NCBI GenBank assembly: GCA_016201275.1
Contig: JACQDB010000024.1
Location: 37,033-101,032, forward strand
DNA: 64,000 nucleotides
Direction of reading: 5' to 3'
From: Acidobacteriota bacterium
GTDB lineage: Bacteria; Acidobacteriota; Blastocatellia; UBA7656
Numbering within the stretch: the first letter of the stretch is position 1; the number at the start of each line of letters is the position of its first letter. The notes beneath the pieces are model-generated. The model was not told where the DNA came from, searched no databases, and saw only the letters and a program-made list of their open reading frames with translations. Below are positions 53,550 through 62,375 of this stretch, in pieces. The translations under genes and the position numbers were made by a program.

Positions 53550-54818
53550 ATGGTACGCATGGTTTTCACACGAGTTATGCTGCTTGCGGCGTTTGCAATT
53601 GGTTTCAGCGCCAGCGCCTTGGCACAGACCGGCCCAATTGAAGGGACGGTAAAATTGAAAGGCGCAGATGGCGTTGTCAAGCCTTTGGAAGGCGCAATAG
53701 TGATGATTTATCGTACTGACATTTCCGGCAAGTGGGATGTCAAGACCGACAAGAACGGTCATTATGTGCGGCTCGGTATGCCGATTGCCGGAACCTTCAT
53801 CGTGGTATTTTCGGGGCCGGGAGCGCAACCGTCTTTCATACCCAATGTTCGATTGGTGCAATCTCCGGTCGTGGATATGACGCTGGAGGCCGGCGATGGC
53901 AGCACCTTAACCTTGGAACAAGTCAAAGCGGCGCTCGCCAAACCCAAAGGCGGCGCGACAACCTCCACGCCAACGCCGCAGATGTCGGCAGCCGATAAAG
54001 CCAAAGCCGAAAAGGCGGACGCCGAATATCAAAAGCAGTTAAAAGAGAGCAAAGAGGTGCAGGCCAATTTCGATCAGGCGCGCACCCGTTACAACACCGG
54101 CATTGGCCTGATGCAGGCAAAAAATTATGCCGCCGCCTTGACCGAGTTTGAAGCCGCCTCCGGCGTGGAGACGACAAAGCACGTAGAGTTTTTGCGCCTC
54201 GCCTACAAAGCTGATGCCAATATCGCCGAAGCCCATTATCAAATGGGCGTTGACCTCTTCAATAAAAAGCAGCGCCCAGAGGCCAAAGAGCATTTAGATA
54301 AAGCCGTTGCCTCGGTCTCCAAAGCGATTGAACTGGCGTCAACCGATACCGCCGAACCCAACATCAACAACGACTTGATTATCTACTACGGAATGTACGG
54401 CAAAAATATGTTATTGCTGGTCGAGCATTATAGCGAGACCACGAAACTTGCCGAAGCCGCCGCTTTCATGGACAAAGCCGCTGCTATTGATGCTACGAAC
54501 AAAACTAAATGGCTAATCATGAAAGGCGATATGTACCGCTTCGGCGGTATGCAGGATGAAGCCGTAGCCACGTATAAAGCCGTGCTTGAGGCCGACCCGA
54601 AACACGCTGATGCGTTGTACAAACTCGGCTTGACCTTTCTGGCTTCGGCGGAAAAAGAGAAACTGCAACAGGCCGCCAATTATCTGGATGCCTTTATCGC
54701 CGCCGCACCGCCTGATGACAAGCGCATACCGGAAGCCAAATCGTCGCTACAGGTATTGAAGAATGAATTCAAGGTCGAGGCGGAAAAATCCACCAAGCGC
54801 AAGACCGGAAGACCTTAA
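53550..54818 (+). CDS. exported TPR protein with carboxypeptidase-regulatory-like N-terminus
   Basis: 422 residues from ATG 53550 (AGGGAGGA just upstream). Signal peptide MVRMVFTRVMLLAAFAIGFS-ASALAQ. Next comes a beta-sandwich like a carboxypeptidase regulatory or Ig-like domain (IEGTVKLKGADGVVKPLEGA, DVKTDKNGHYVRLGMPIAGT), then a helical region with TPR-like repeats (YNTGIGLMQAKNYAAALTEF, NIAEAHYQMGVDLFNKKQRP, YRFGGMQDEAVATYKAVLEA, KHADALYKLGLTFLASAEKE). Periplasmic scaffold or assembly role is likely; specific function unknown. Monocistronic, with a terminator at 54904. Confidence 0.82.
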   Translation: MVRMVFTRVMLLAAFAIGFSASALAQTGPIEGTVKLKGADGVVKPLEGAIVMIYRTDISGKWDVKTDKNGHYVRLGMPIAGTFIVVFSGPGAQPSFIPNVRLVQSPVVDMTLEAGDGSTLTLEQVKAALAKPKGGATTSTPTPQMSAADKAKAEKADAEYQKQLKESKEVQANFDQARTRYNTGIGLMQAKNYAAALTEFEAASGVETTKHVEFLRLAYKADANIAEAHYQMGVDLFNKKQRPEAKEHLDKAVASVSKAIELASTDTAEPNINNDLIIYYGMYGKNMLLLVEHYSETTKLAEAAAFMDKAAAIDATNKTKWLIMKGDMYRFGGMQDEAVATYKAVLEADPKHADALYKLGLTFLASAEKEKLQQAANYLDAFIAAAPPDDKRIPEAKSSLQVLKNEFKVEAEKSTKRKTGRP

Positions 54819-54903
54819 AGACGCGGCGCGCTTTTGTGCGTATGATGGGTGACGCCATACGATTTCTGTGACAGATATGGCAGCGGTCGCGGATAGTTTT
54901 ATC

Positions 54904-54945
54904 AAGAGCCACGTCCCCCTTGTTTCGGCGTGGCTCTTTTGTTTG
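54904..54945 (+). terminator. Rho-independent terminator
   Basis: Perfect 10-bp stem AAGAGCCACG / CGTGGCTCTT (54904-54913 / 54929-54938), then TTGTTTGT; ends the TPR gene transcript. Confidence 0.85.
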
Positions 54946-55057
54946 TCAAGCCGTGCTTCTCCCTTTCGGCTTTGCCTTTGCCCTCGTACTCTTGTGATAA
55001 TTCACAAGGCATTGACGGAAGCGCTCCCAAAAAAATTCCCAGAGGATTGTACGCCAG

Positions 55058-58000
55058 ATGAAGAAGTCTGCTTCGCGCCGTTTCATCGCACCGGCTGCAC
55101 TACTATTGCTTATGCTTACGCTGTTCCTGCTGCCCACGAATCTGCGTTGGCGAGTCGCGGCTCAGGAGACGACGAAACTCTATAACGAAAACTTGCCGCG
55201 TCCGCTGCGCCAGCAACAACTCAAAGCGCGACTCGCCAACGATGACGCCCAAGAGTTTCGCCAAGCGCTACACTTCCTCTCCACATTGGATGAACCGGGA
55301 GCGCTGGCTTTATGGCAAACCGCGCTCGACAGCCAAGACGCGACGCTCAAACAGGAAGCTTGGAAGGCTTATCAAAACGTGCGCCTCATGTTGGAGCGCA
55401 AAGAACGTGTGCCGCAACTGGCGCGCATCAACGCGAGTGCCGAAGCCTTGCAAAGTGTCGCCGCTGAATTAAACCTCGACACCGAAGTGTGGTCTTCGAC
55501 AACTAACGAAACCATCGCCGCCGCGCCGATTTATCTGCTCGACCAATTTCGCAACTCCGGCATTGCCGTTCAAGTGCTTTACGATTCGCTGGCCGATTTT
55601 CACCGCGCCTTGCAACACGGCGACCGCGCCGCCGCCGCCATAGACCAAACTCATAAAGCGCAGCATCCCGAAACGCCTTCGCAAATCCGCATCGCGGTCG
55701 TTGACCTGGCCAAAAAACTGCCGCCCGTCGCAGGCTATGCCGAGTGGCTCGGCGATCAGGAAAATATCTTGATGCAAAACGCCTCGTTCATTGCTTATCT
55801 GGACATCTTCGCCGCGCCGGATTCGCCCGCCGCCATTCAGTCGCACGTTGACGAGAACTACACGCGACGCGGTTTTCAACTGGCGGGTTTTTACACCTTG
55901 CAAGAGTTTTCGCAAGTCTTGACGAAATACTTTCCGCATCAATCGTTCAACCCCGGAAGCCATTCGTCGGGCAAAACTAAAGGCAACCTGTCGCCGCAAG
56001 GGGCCGAAGGACGTTATCACAGCTACGACGAAACTGTTGCCGAATTCAATGCCCTGGCACAGACCTATCCGAATCTCGCACGCGTCTTCACGCTCGGCAA
56101 TACGTATGAAAATCGCCCGATTTTCGGCCTGAAAATCAGCAAAGATGCCAGCGTCAACGACTCGACCAAGACCGATGTGTTGATCACCGGCGCGTATCAC
56201 GCCCGCGAATGGATTTCCATAGAAGTGCCGATTTACTTCGCCAATCAACTCCTCAGCAAATACGCCGACGACGATGCCATCAAGTATCTGGTGGATCATC
56301 TGCAATTCTGGATTGTGCCTATCGTCAATCCCGATGGCGTGGTCTATAGCCAGAGCGTCGGCAACGATCAACTCGACAACGTGCGGTTGTGGCGCAAGAA
56401 CCGTCGCCCGATTGCTCTGGGCGCTTGTCGCAGCGGCGTCGGCGTTGACCTGAACCGCAACTACAATTTTCAATGGCGACTGCGCGGCGACGAACCTTGC
56501 CCGACGACCTCCGACGATGTAGGCGCGAGCGATGATCCGAACAGCGAAATTTATCGCGGCCCCGAAGCCGACAGCGAATTGGAGATTCGTGCGATCAAAT
56601 CGTTAATCAACGATCCGGCACGCCACTTCAAAGCGCAACTTGATTATCACAGCTATTCGCAGTTGATTCTTTATCCGTGGGGCTATCAATTATTCGCCGC
56701 GCCGGACGCCGGTACGCTCGCCCAACTGGCGCGCAAGATGGCCGATGAAATTCAGAAAGTGGACGGCAAAGCCTATCGCCCGGAACAGGCGCAAAATCTC
56801 TACACCACGACCGGGACTTCGACCGATTATGCCTACAGCGTCAACAATGTTGCCGCGCCTTTCGTGGTGGAGATGCGCCCGACCTGTTGCGAATTCAATT
56901 TACCGGAGAGTCAAATTCCGATCACCACGCAAGAGCAGTGGGCGGGGGCGCGTGCCGTTATCCAATGGGCATCCGATCCGCCTATCTTGCAAAGCGTTCG
57001 CGCTTATCAACGCACGGCGGACGGCAATTTCTCGAAACTGGTTTACGCGGCGCGCTGGATTGACGGGCAAGGCGGACGCGAGATGGTGGTGGACACGCGC
57101 TTGCCGGGATTGGAAGCGAGTCGTTTGCAATTGCGTCTGCAATTTTCCAAGCCTATGGATGCGACGGCTACGCCGCTGGTGCAGTTGGGACGCAACGACC
57201 GCATGGATGAATTGACCGCCGCGCCGTTTGATGGCACCGAAGGCTGGCAGAAGACGATCTATCAAGGCGACACCTGGATAGGCGAAGTGACGATTCCGCA
57301 AGACCCCGATCAAACCACCCCTTGGCGGCTGGCGGTGGCGGCCAATGATGCGACGCCTTTCAAACTCGATGCTCGTCCACAAACGCTGGCCAATTACGCT
57401 GTCGGCACAAACTCGTGGCGCAATTATGAAGACAGCGATGGCGCGAGTGCAGAAGGCGGCACCGATATCAATCACACCTTGTCACCAACGCTGCGTGCCG
57501 ATTTCTTAACTATATTTGTGGCCGCGCCCAGCGGCGGCGAACGTCTGGTCGCCGGTGATGCGTACAAGGTGACTTGGCAAATCCCCAAAGACACTGGCTT
57601 TGTCCCTGTGCAAAATGACATCTCGATTTCCACCGATAGCGGCTTGACCTTCAACGCACTTCGCCGCAATCTGGCAGGCAACATAGAGCAAACGCTAGTG
57701 ACGCTGCCAACCATTGCGACGACCAAAGCGCGGCTGCGCGTGTCTTCAAAAGAGGGGACTTTCGGCAACAGCATTTATGGCGACAGCCAGGCTGATTTTA
57801 CCGTTGGCATGAATGTTGGCGCGACCAGCGATATGACCTTTCTTTCGGCGCAGCGTCTGGATGAAAACTGGACGGACACTTCTACGGATGACCCCGCGAT
57901 TACGCAGAGCGGTGAAGCGCGACTGGTCATCAACCTGACCTTGACCAACAAAGGCACAGTAGCCATCGCCAATCCTTTTCTGCGCGTCGCGGAGTTGAAT

Positions 58001-58243
58001 CGCGGCGTGTTGTTGTCACGCGACCGGAAATCGAAACAAGGCATAGGCGCATTGCAAACCATCGAAGCAGGCGGCGACAATCTGTTGTCGCCCAACGAGT
58101 CGGTGCAGGTGCGTTTGATTTTAGGCGTGGTGTCGCCGAAAAAAATATTCTTTTCGTTGAACCTCTACGGCGTCCCCGCAAGCGGCACTATCGGCGCAGG
58201 CCAAGCCGTCGAAATCTTTCGCGGCAAACCGAAAAACCGATAA
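55058..58243 (+). CDS. exported M14 zinc carboxypeptidase, large multidomain
   Basis: 1061 residues. N-terminal signal/anchor (FIAPAALLLLMLTLFLLP). A pro-region of about 300 residues precedes the M14 catalytic domain (about 315-640), with zinc ligands HAREW (H381, E384) and H531 in LDYHSYSQ, substrate-binding VDLNRNYNFQWR and catalytic E605 in FVVEMRP: all present, so active. The C-terminal 420 residues are beta-rich, with PSGGERLVAGDAYKVTWQIP (an Ig-like binding domain) and a CARDB-like end (GEARLVINLTLTNKGTVAIA). Probably degrades peptides outside the cytoplasm. Confidence 0.92.
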   Translation: MKKSASRRFIAPAALLLLMLTLFLLPTNLRWRVAAQETTKLYNENLPRPLRQQQLKARLANDDAQEFRQALHFLSTLDEPGALALWQTALDSQDATLKQEAWKAYQNVRLMLERKERVPQLARINASAEALQSVAAELNLDTEVWSSTTNETIAAAPIYLLDQFRNSGIAVQVLYDSLADFHRALQHGDRAAAAIDQTHKAQHPETPSQIRIAVVDLAKKLPPVAGYAEWLGDQENILMQNASFIAYLDIFAAPDSPAAIQSHVDENYTRRGFQLAGFYTLQEFSQVLTKYFPHQSFNPGSHSSGKTKGNLSPQGAEGRYHSYDETVAEFNALAQTYPNLARVFTLGNTYENRPIFGLKISKDASVNDSTKTDVLITGAYHAREWISIEVPIYFANQLLSKYADDDAIKYLVDHLQFWIVPIVNPDGVVYSQSVGNDQLDNVRLWRKNRRPIALGACRSGVGVDLNRNYNFQWRLRGDEPCPTTSDDVGASDDPNSEIYRGPEADSELEIRAIKSLINDPARHFKAQLDYHSYSQLILYPWGYQLFAAPDAGTLAQLARKMADEIQKVDGKAYRPEQAQNLYTTTGTSTDYAYSVNNVAAPFVVEMRPTCCEFNLPESQIPITTQEQWAGARAVIQWASDPPILQSVRAYQRTADGNFSKLVYAARWIDGQGGREMVVDTRLPGLEASRLQLRLQFSKPMDATATPLVQLGRNDRMDELTAAPFDGTEGWQKTIYQGDTWIGEVTIPQDPDQTTPWRLAVAANDATPFKLDARPQTLANYAVGTNSWRNYEDSDGASAEGGTDINHTLSPTLRADFLTIFVAAPSGGERLVAGDAYKVTWQIPKDTGFVPVQNDISISTDSGLTFNALRRNLAGNIEQTLVTLPTIATTKARLRVSSKEGTFGNSIYGDSQADFTVGMNVGATSDMTFLSAQRLDENWTDTSTDDPAITQSGEARLVINLTLTNKGTVAIANPFLRVAELNRGVLLSRDRKSKQGIGALQTIEAGGDNLLSPNESVQVRLILGVVSPKKIFFSLNLYGVPASGTIGAGQAVEIFRGKPKNR

Positions 58244-58426
58244 AACTTGGTAACACTATAAAAGTAAGGCTAGACTAGAGTTGGCGTCCAGGTCGGTAGC
58301 GATAAGTCGGGTAATGGTTTTCTTACGACCGGTTAGATGGCTTGACGTTAAGAGAGCCGCTTTGGTACGAGCATAGATCAATTAAAGAAAAGCTCGCCGT
58401 AGTCTGAACTCCTATGGAGAGGTGTT

Positions 58427-59572
58427 ATGAGTAAATTTGAATTTATCCATATTGAAGGATACCGACGCTTATTTGATGTGCCGCTTGTCATGCGGGATTT
58501 GACGGTAATGATTGGCGCTAACGGTGTCGGTAAAACATCGCTCTTGGATGTCTTCTCGTTATTAGCAGCCTCAGCAAAGGGGCAATTGCTGGAAAGAATT
58601 GGTGGAGGTTTGGAAGCGCTGCTTACTCGCAATAAAGCGAAGCACCTTGCCATCTCATTAGAAATGAGTGTGCCAAATTATGCCCCGCTTCACTATTCTC
58701 TGAAGCTAAACCCGATCAGAGGTTCTTCTTATGAAATCAGTGAAGAAGCCTTAACTCAGCAGAACAATCCGCGCACGCCTCAACCTCAAAAACATATAGA
58801 CTCGCACAGTGTAAACATCAGATATTTTGATGTAAGGACACAACATTTGGAACCACCCAACTGGGAACACAATCATTTTGAAACCTCGCTGTCGCAAGTT
58901 CCCAAAATGTATGAACAATCGGAGAATCTGAGAAAGCGATTAGCCTCTTGTACCTTTTATGGCGCTTTAGATGTCTCGCCCAGAAGTCCGATACGTTTGC
59001 CGCAGGAGATGCGTCCCGCCAAATTACCCGGAGCGAATGGAGAAGATTTAGTTTCATCTTTATACGATCTTAGAGAAACGGATCCTGATCGTTTTGAAAT
59101 GGTAGAAGACACCCTGGCGGCGGCGTTTCCTGATTTTGAGAAGCTGAGTTTTCCCCCCGTTGCAGCAGGAAAATTATCTATGACTTGGAAGGATAAGAAT
59201 TTTTCCAAGCCCATCTATGTGCATGAATTGTCAGAAGGCACCTTGCGGTTTCTCTGGTTGGTAAGTCTGCTGCAAAGTCGGGAACTGACGGCTCTCACAT
59301 TGATTGATGAACCAGAAGTAAGTTTGCATCCGCAATTATTGAGACTGCTTGCCGACCTGATGAGAGAAGCAGCCAAACGAACTCAGCTTATCGTGGCAAC
59401 GCATTCCGACAGGCTGATTCGCTTTTTGAAACCGCATGAGGTGCTGGTCTGTGATGTTGAAGATGGATTGATGAGTGCAACTTGGGCAGATAAATTAAAT
59501 TTGGAGAAATGGCTTGCGGAATATAGCTTGGATGAGATTTGGGCGATGAACGTAATGGGAGGGCGTCCATGA
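58427..59572 (+). CDS. AAA15/AAA21-type ATPase, defence candidate
   Basis: 381 residues. ABC/SMC-like ATPase: FEFIHIEGYRRLFDVPLVM and DLTVMIGANGVGKTSLLDVF (Walker A, K36) at the N-terminus, LSEGTLRFLWLVSLL (signature-like), LTLIDEPEVSLHPQLLRLLA (Walker B) and QLIVATHSDRLIRFL (switch His). These single-gene ATPases resemble the ATPase part of OLD-family nucleases and of the PARIS AriA protein. GGAGAGG precedes ATG 58427. Its stop overlaps the start of the next gene (ATGA, 59569-59572), so the two act together. Confidence 0.85.
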   Translation: MSKFEFIHIEGYRRLFDVPLVMRDLTVMIGANGVGKTSLLDVFSLLAASAKGQLLERIGGGLEALLTRNKAKHLAISLEMSVPNYAPLHYSLKLNPIRGSSYEISEEALTQQNNPRTPQPQKHIDSHSVNIRYFDVRTQHLEPPNWEHNHFETSLSQVPKMYEQSENLRKRLASCTFYGALDVSPRSPIRLPQEMRPAKLPGANGEDLVSSLYDLRETDPDRFEMVEDTLAAAFPDFEKLSFPPVAAGKLSMTWKDKNFSKPIYVHELSEGTLRFLWLVSLLQSRELTALTLIDEPEVSLHPQLLRLLADLMREAAKRTQLIVATHSDRLIRFLKPHEVLVCDVEDGLMSATWADKLNLEKWLAEYSLDEIWAMNVMGGRP

Positions 59573-60165
59573 AAATTGCTGTTTTAGTCGAAGGGAAAAC
59601 TGAGGTAGCTTTAATGCCGACTTTACGAAACTTCCTCAAACCTCGCTTACCAGAAATGCCTCGTCTTCGCGCTATCCCTTATGATGGGCGCATACCCAAA
59701 GAAAATAAATTAAAGCGCCGAGTCGAAATCCTTCTGGATACCTACGACGCAGTGATTGCATTAACCGACGTTTATACCGGTACAGGGGATTTCGCGGATG
59801 CCTCCGATGCAAAGAAAAAAATGAGTGATTGGGTTGGCGTCAATCCTAACTTTTATCCTCATACGGCACAGCACGATTTTGAAGCTTGGCTTCTACCTTT
59901 TTGGGCAACCATTCAAAAGCTTGCTAAACATAATAAAGCAGCACCATCAGGACAACCTGAGCAAGTCAATCACAACAATCCGCCAGCACATCGAATCAAA
60001 GAGATTTTTGAACTAGGCAACTGTCGAGACAGTTACAATAAGCCGCGCGACGCTAAACGCATACTAGCGGAAAACAATTTACTCCTATCCGCTCAAGTAT
60101 GTCCTGAATTGAAAGCTTTCTTAAATACCATTCTATCTCTTTGCGGTGGAGAGACGATTGATTAA
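59569..60165 (+). CDS. DUF4276-like (TOPRIM-type) protein, partner of the ATPase
   Basis: 198 residues from ATG 59569, coupled to the ATPase gene. MKIAVLVEGKTEVALMPTL carries the VEGKTE glutamate expected for a TOPRIM domain, followed by an acidic strand end VIALTDVYTGTGDFADA and later TAQHDFEAWLLPFW. This agrees with DUF4276. Likely a nuclease-type effector released or driven by the ATPase; this is inference from gene pairing. The base composition of both genes is more AT-rich than their neighbours, consistent with acquisition. Confidence 0.7.
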   Translation: MKIAVLVEGKTEVALMPTLRNFLKPRLPEMPRLRAIPYDGRIPKENKLKRRVEILLDTYDAVIALTDVYTGTGDFADASDAKKKMSDWVGVNPNFYPHTAQHDFEAWLLPFWATIQKLAKHNKAAPSGQPEQVNHNNPPAHRIKEIFELGNCRDSYNKPRDAKRILAENNLLLSAQVCPELKAFLNTILSLCGGETID

Positions 60166-60278
60166 TCAGAACTTGTATAAGTTAGAAAAGCTATAGAACC
60201 TTAGCGAGATACGCCATCCGACAAATGGCTCATAAGGAGACTACAAGCGAATTTTTATCTTAATCCAAAGACTAATTT

Positions 60279-61634
60279 ATGACCAAACTTGCGCGCACTC
60301 TCGGCTTTCGTGATTTGCTCTTTATTGTTATCGGTTCGGTAATCGGCTCCGGTATTTTCCGTTCGCCGGGGACGGTCTTGAGCCAGGTGGAGGGGGTTGT
60401 TGCGATGGCGCTAATCGTGTGGTTGGTCGGCGGCGTGGTATCGCTGTTGGGCGCATTGACCTACGGCGAATTGAGCGCGACGAATCCGGCTGCCGGTGGC
60501 CTCTACATTTTTATACGCGATGGCTTCGGACGCTTTCCCGCGTTTCTATTCGGCTGGACTTTTTTCACCGTCATCACCAGCGGTTCGGTCGCGGCGCTTG
60601 CCGTGGTCTTCACCGAATATTGCGGACAACTCGTGCCACTCACCAAGTGGATGGCCAATACTATTACGGTGGCAAGCATCGCGGTGATGACGTTTGTCAA
60701 TGTCATAGGCACACGACGCAGCGCCAATCTCAACAATCTTACAACCATAATAAAAGTGTTAGCGCTGTTGGCGATGAGCGCGGCGTTGATGTGGTTCGGG
60801 CGCAACTACGATGCAACGAGCGCGGCAATGATGCCAAAACACCTTGACGGGCATCTGGCATCAGGGTTTGGCCTCGCCATGATTGCCGTGTTGTGGGCGT
60901 ATGAAGGCTGGCAATACGCGACCTTCAGCGCCGGTGAGGCCATCAGTCCGCAACGCAATTTTCCCAGAGCCTTCCTGCTCGGTATGCTGATTTTGATAGG
61001 CATTTATCTATTGGCCAACATCGCTTACTTTGTCGCCCTTGGCCCTGCCGCCGCCGCCAAAGCCGACAGCATAGCCGCCACCGCCGTAGGCACTATACTC
61101 GGTGCGAAGACCGCGAAACTGGTAGCGCTGGCGGTGATGGTTTCAACCTTCAGCGCCGCCAACAGCACCTTTTTAACTGCGCCGCGAATCTATTACGCGA
61201 TGGCTTATGACGGCTTGTTCTTTCAAAAATTTGCCGAAGTTCACAAGCGTTTCGGCACCCCTGCGGTTGCCGTTATCGCCAGCGGCGTATGGGCGGCGAT
61301 ACTGGCGGTGTCGGGGACGTTCGAGCAGTTGACCACTTATGTGGTGTTCATCGGCTGGGCGTTTTATGCGCTTGCCGCCGCCAGCATCTTCGCCTACCGC
61401 AAACACTATCCGGCAGCAACGCGCAGCTACAGCGTGCCGGGCTATCCGCTCACGCCGATTCTCTTTTTACTTGCCGCCGCCGCGCTGGTCATCAACACCG
61501 TCGCCACACAGTTTATGCAATCACTCATCGGCTTGGGCATTGTCGCGCTGGGCGTGCCGGTCTATTTCATCTGGCGCGCACGTTTGCAAAAGGCTGAAGC
61601 GAAGATGGCGAATAAACCGGCTTCGACTTTGTAG
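60279..61634 (+). CDS. APC-family amino acid permease
   Basis: 451 residues with twelve membrane spans. The helix-1 signature IVIGSVIGSGIFRSPGTVL (GSGIF substrate loop) and LTYGELSATNPAAGGLYIF are typical of APC transporters of the LAT/SteT type; helix 6 has VLWAYEGWQYATFSAGEAIS, matching that subgroup. Imports or exchanges amino acids at the inner membrane. No Shine-Dalgarno is obvious immediately upstream of ATG 60279. Stands alone. Confidence 0.9.
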   Translation: MTKLARTLGFRDLLFIVIGSVIGSGIFRSPGTVLSQVEGVVAMALIVWLVGGVVSLLGALTYGELSATNPAAGGLYIFIRDGFGRFPAFLFGWTFFTVITSGSVAALAVVFTEYCGQLVPLTKWMANTITVASIAVMTFVNVIGTRRSANLNNLTTIIKVLALLAMSAALMWFGRNYDATSAAMMPKHLDGHLASGFGLAMIAVLWAYEGWQYATFSAGEAISPQRNFPRAFLLGMLILIGIYLLANIAYFVALGPAAAAKADSIAATAVGTILGAKTAKLVALAVMVSTFSAANSTFLTAPRIYYAMAYDGLFFQKFAEVHKRFGTPAVAVIASGVWAAILAVSGTFEQLTTYVVFIGWAFYALAAASIFAYRKHYPAATRSYSVPGYPLTPILFLLAAAALVINTVATQFMQSLIGLGIVALGVPVYFIWRARLQKAEAKMANKPASTL

Positions 61635-61779
61635 CCGAAATCAGGGCTAACGAATACTTGTGGGCAAAGCAATTTGCTTGGCGAAGCTTGGCGTCTTAGC
61701 GCGAAATCAAAATTGGCAAACAAAGTTTTCCCGCGCCAAGTCGCCAAGTCATCGCCAAGTCAGATACGCGAAGCGTAAC

Positions 61780-61881
61780 TAGAGCGTGTCGCAGAAATGG
61801 ATGTTCTGTCCAGATATGGTAGGTGATGGTTTGACTATCTACAACATATGGACGGTCGCTGGAATTTTGCGATACGCACTA
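61780..61881. mobile_element. 102-bp MITE, copy 4
   Basis: TA-flanked; TIR GAGCGTGTCGCAGAA and TTTTGCGATACGCAC. Exactly 102 bp with TA ends, next to repeat island B. Confidence 0.85.
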
Positions 61882-61886
61882 ACTCC

Positions 61887-62185
61887 CCAGCCGGTTTGAA
61901 AATTGCCGGTTACTTAGTTTTCGCGCCATAGGCGCACAGGAGGGTAGCCCGTAGGAGTGCCACGGGAATTAGTTTTTTGCGCCATAGGCGCACAGGAAAT
62001 TAGCCCGTGGTAGAGCTATGGGAAGGCGCAGGCGGCTTGCCGGTCGCGCTCTTCCAGAGCGCCGGAGGTTTGCGACCATCCATCTCCTGCACCCTTTCAG
62101 GGCGCGCCGCGTTTGCCCGACTTGATTCCAGTGCCTACAGCACGGGCTAATCTCCTACCCCCCTGCGGGGCAAAGAGGGCTAGGT
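61887..62185. repeat. composite repeat island, copy B (inverted)
   Basis: CCAGCCGGTTTGAAAATTGC (from 61888), two tandem units with TTAGTTTT...GCGCCATAGGCGCACAGG (61914-62030), a CTGAAAGGG-type module (62084-62108) and the GC-rich block (62128-62185). It is island A read on the other strand. No gene is seen in 61635-62375. Confidence 0.75.
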
Positions 62186-62375
62186 AGTTACCGCGAAGCT
62201 TACGAAAGCGGCTAAATGAAATCACCGGATTGTAGTATGATGGTGCGGTGCGAGGAGTCGAGTCCTTCGCGGCTTTGCGGCAAAAGAATTTTTCCGTTGT
62301 CGGCAGTGGCGAAGCGAAGACCTAGCTCGCAGCGAACGCTCACCCAGCCAATATTTTTATCAGGAGAAAAATCCT

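Noticed and set aside
54868..55185. 105-codon plus-strand frame overlapping the M14 peptidase start
   Set aside because: It runs across a clear terminator and into the signal-peptide region of a secure gene in another frame.
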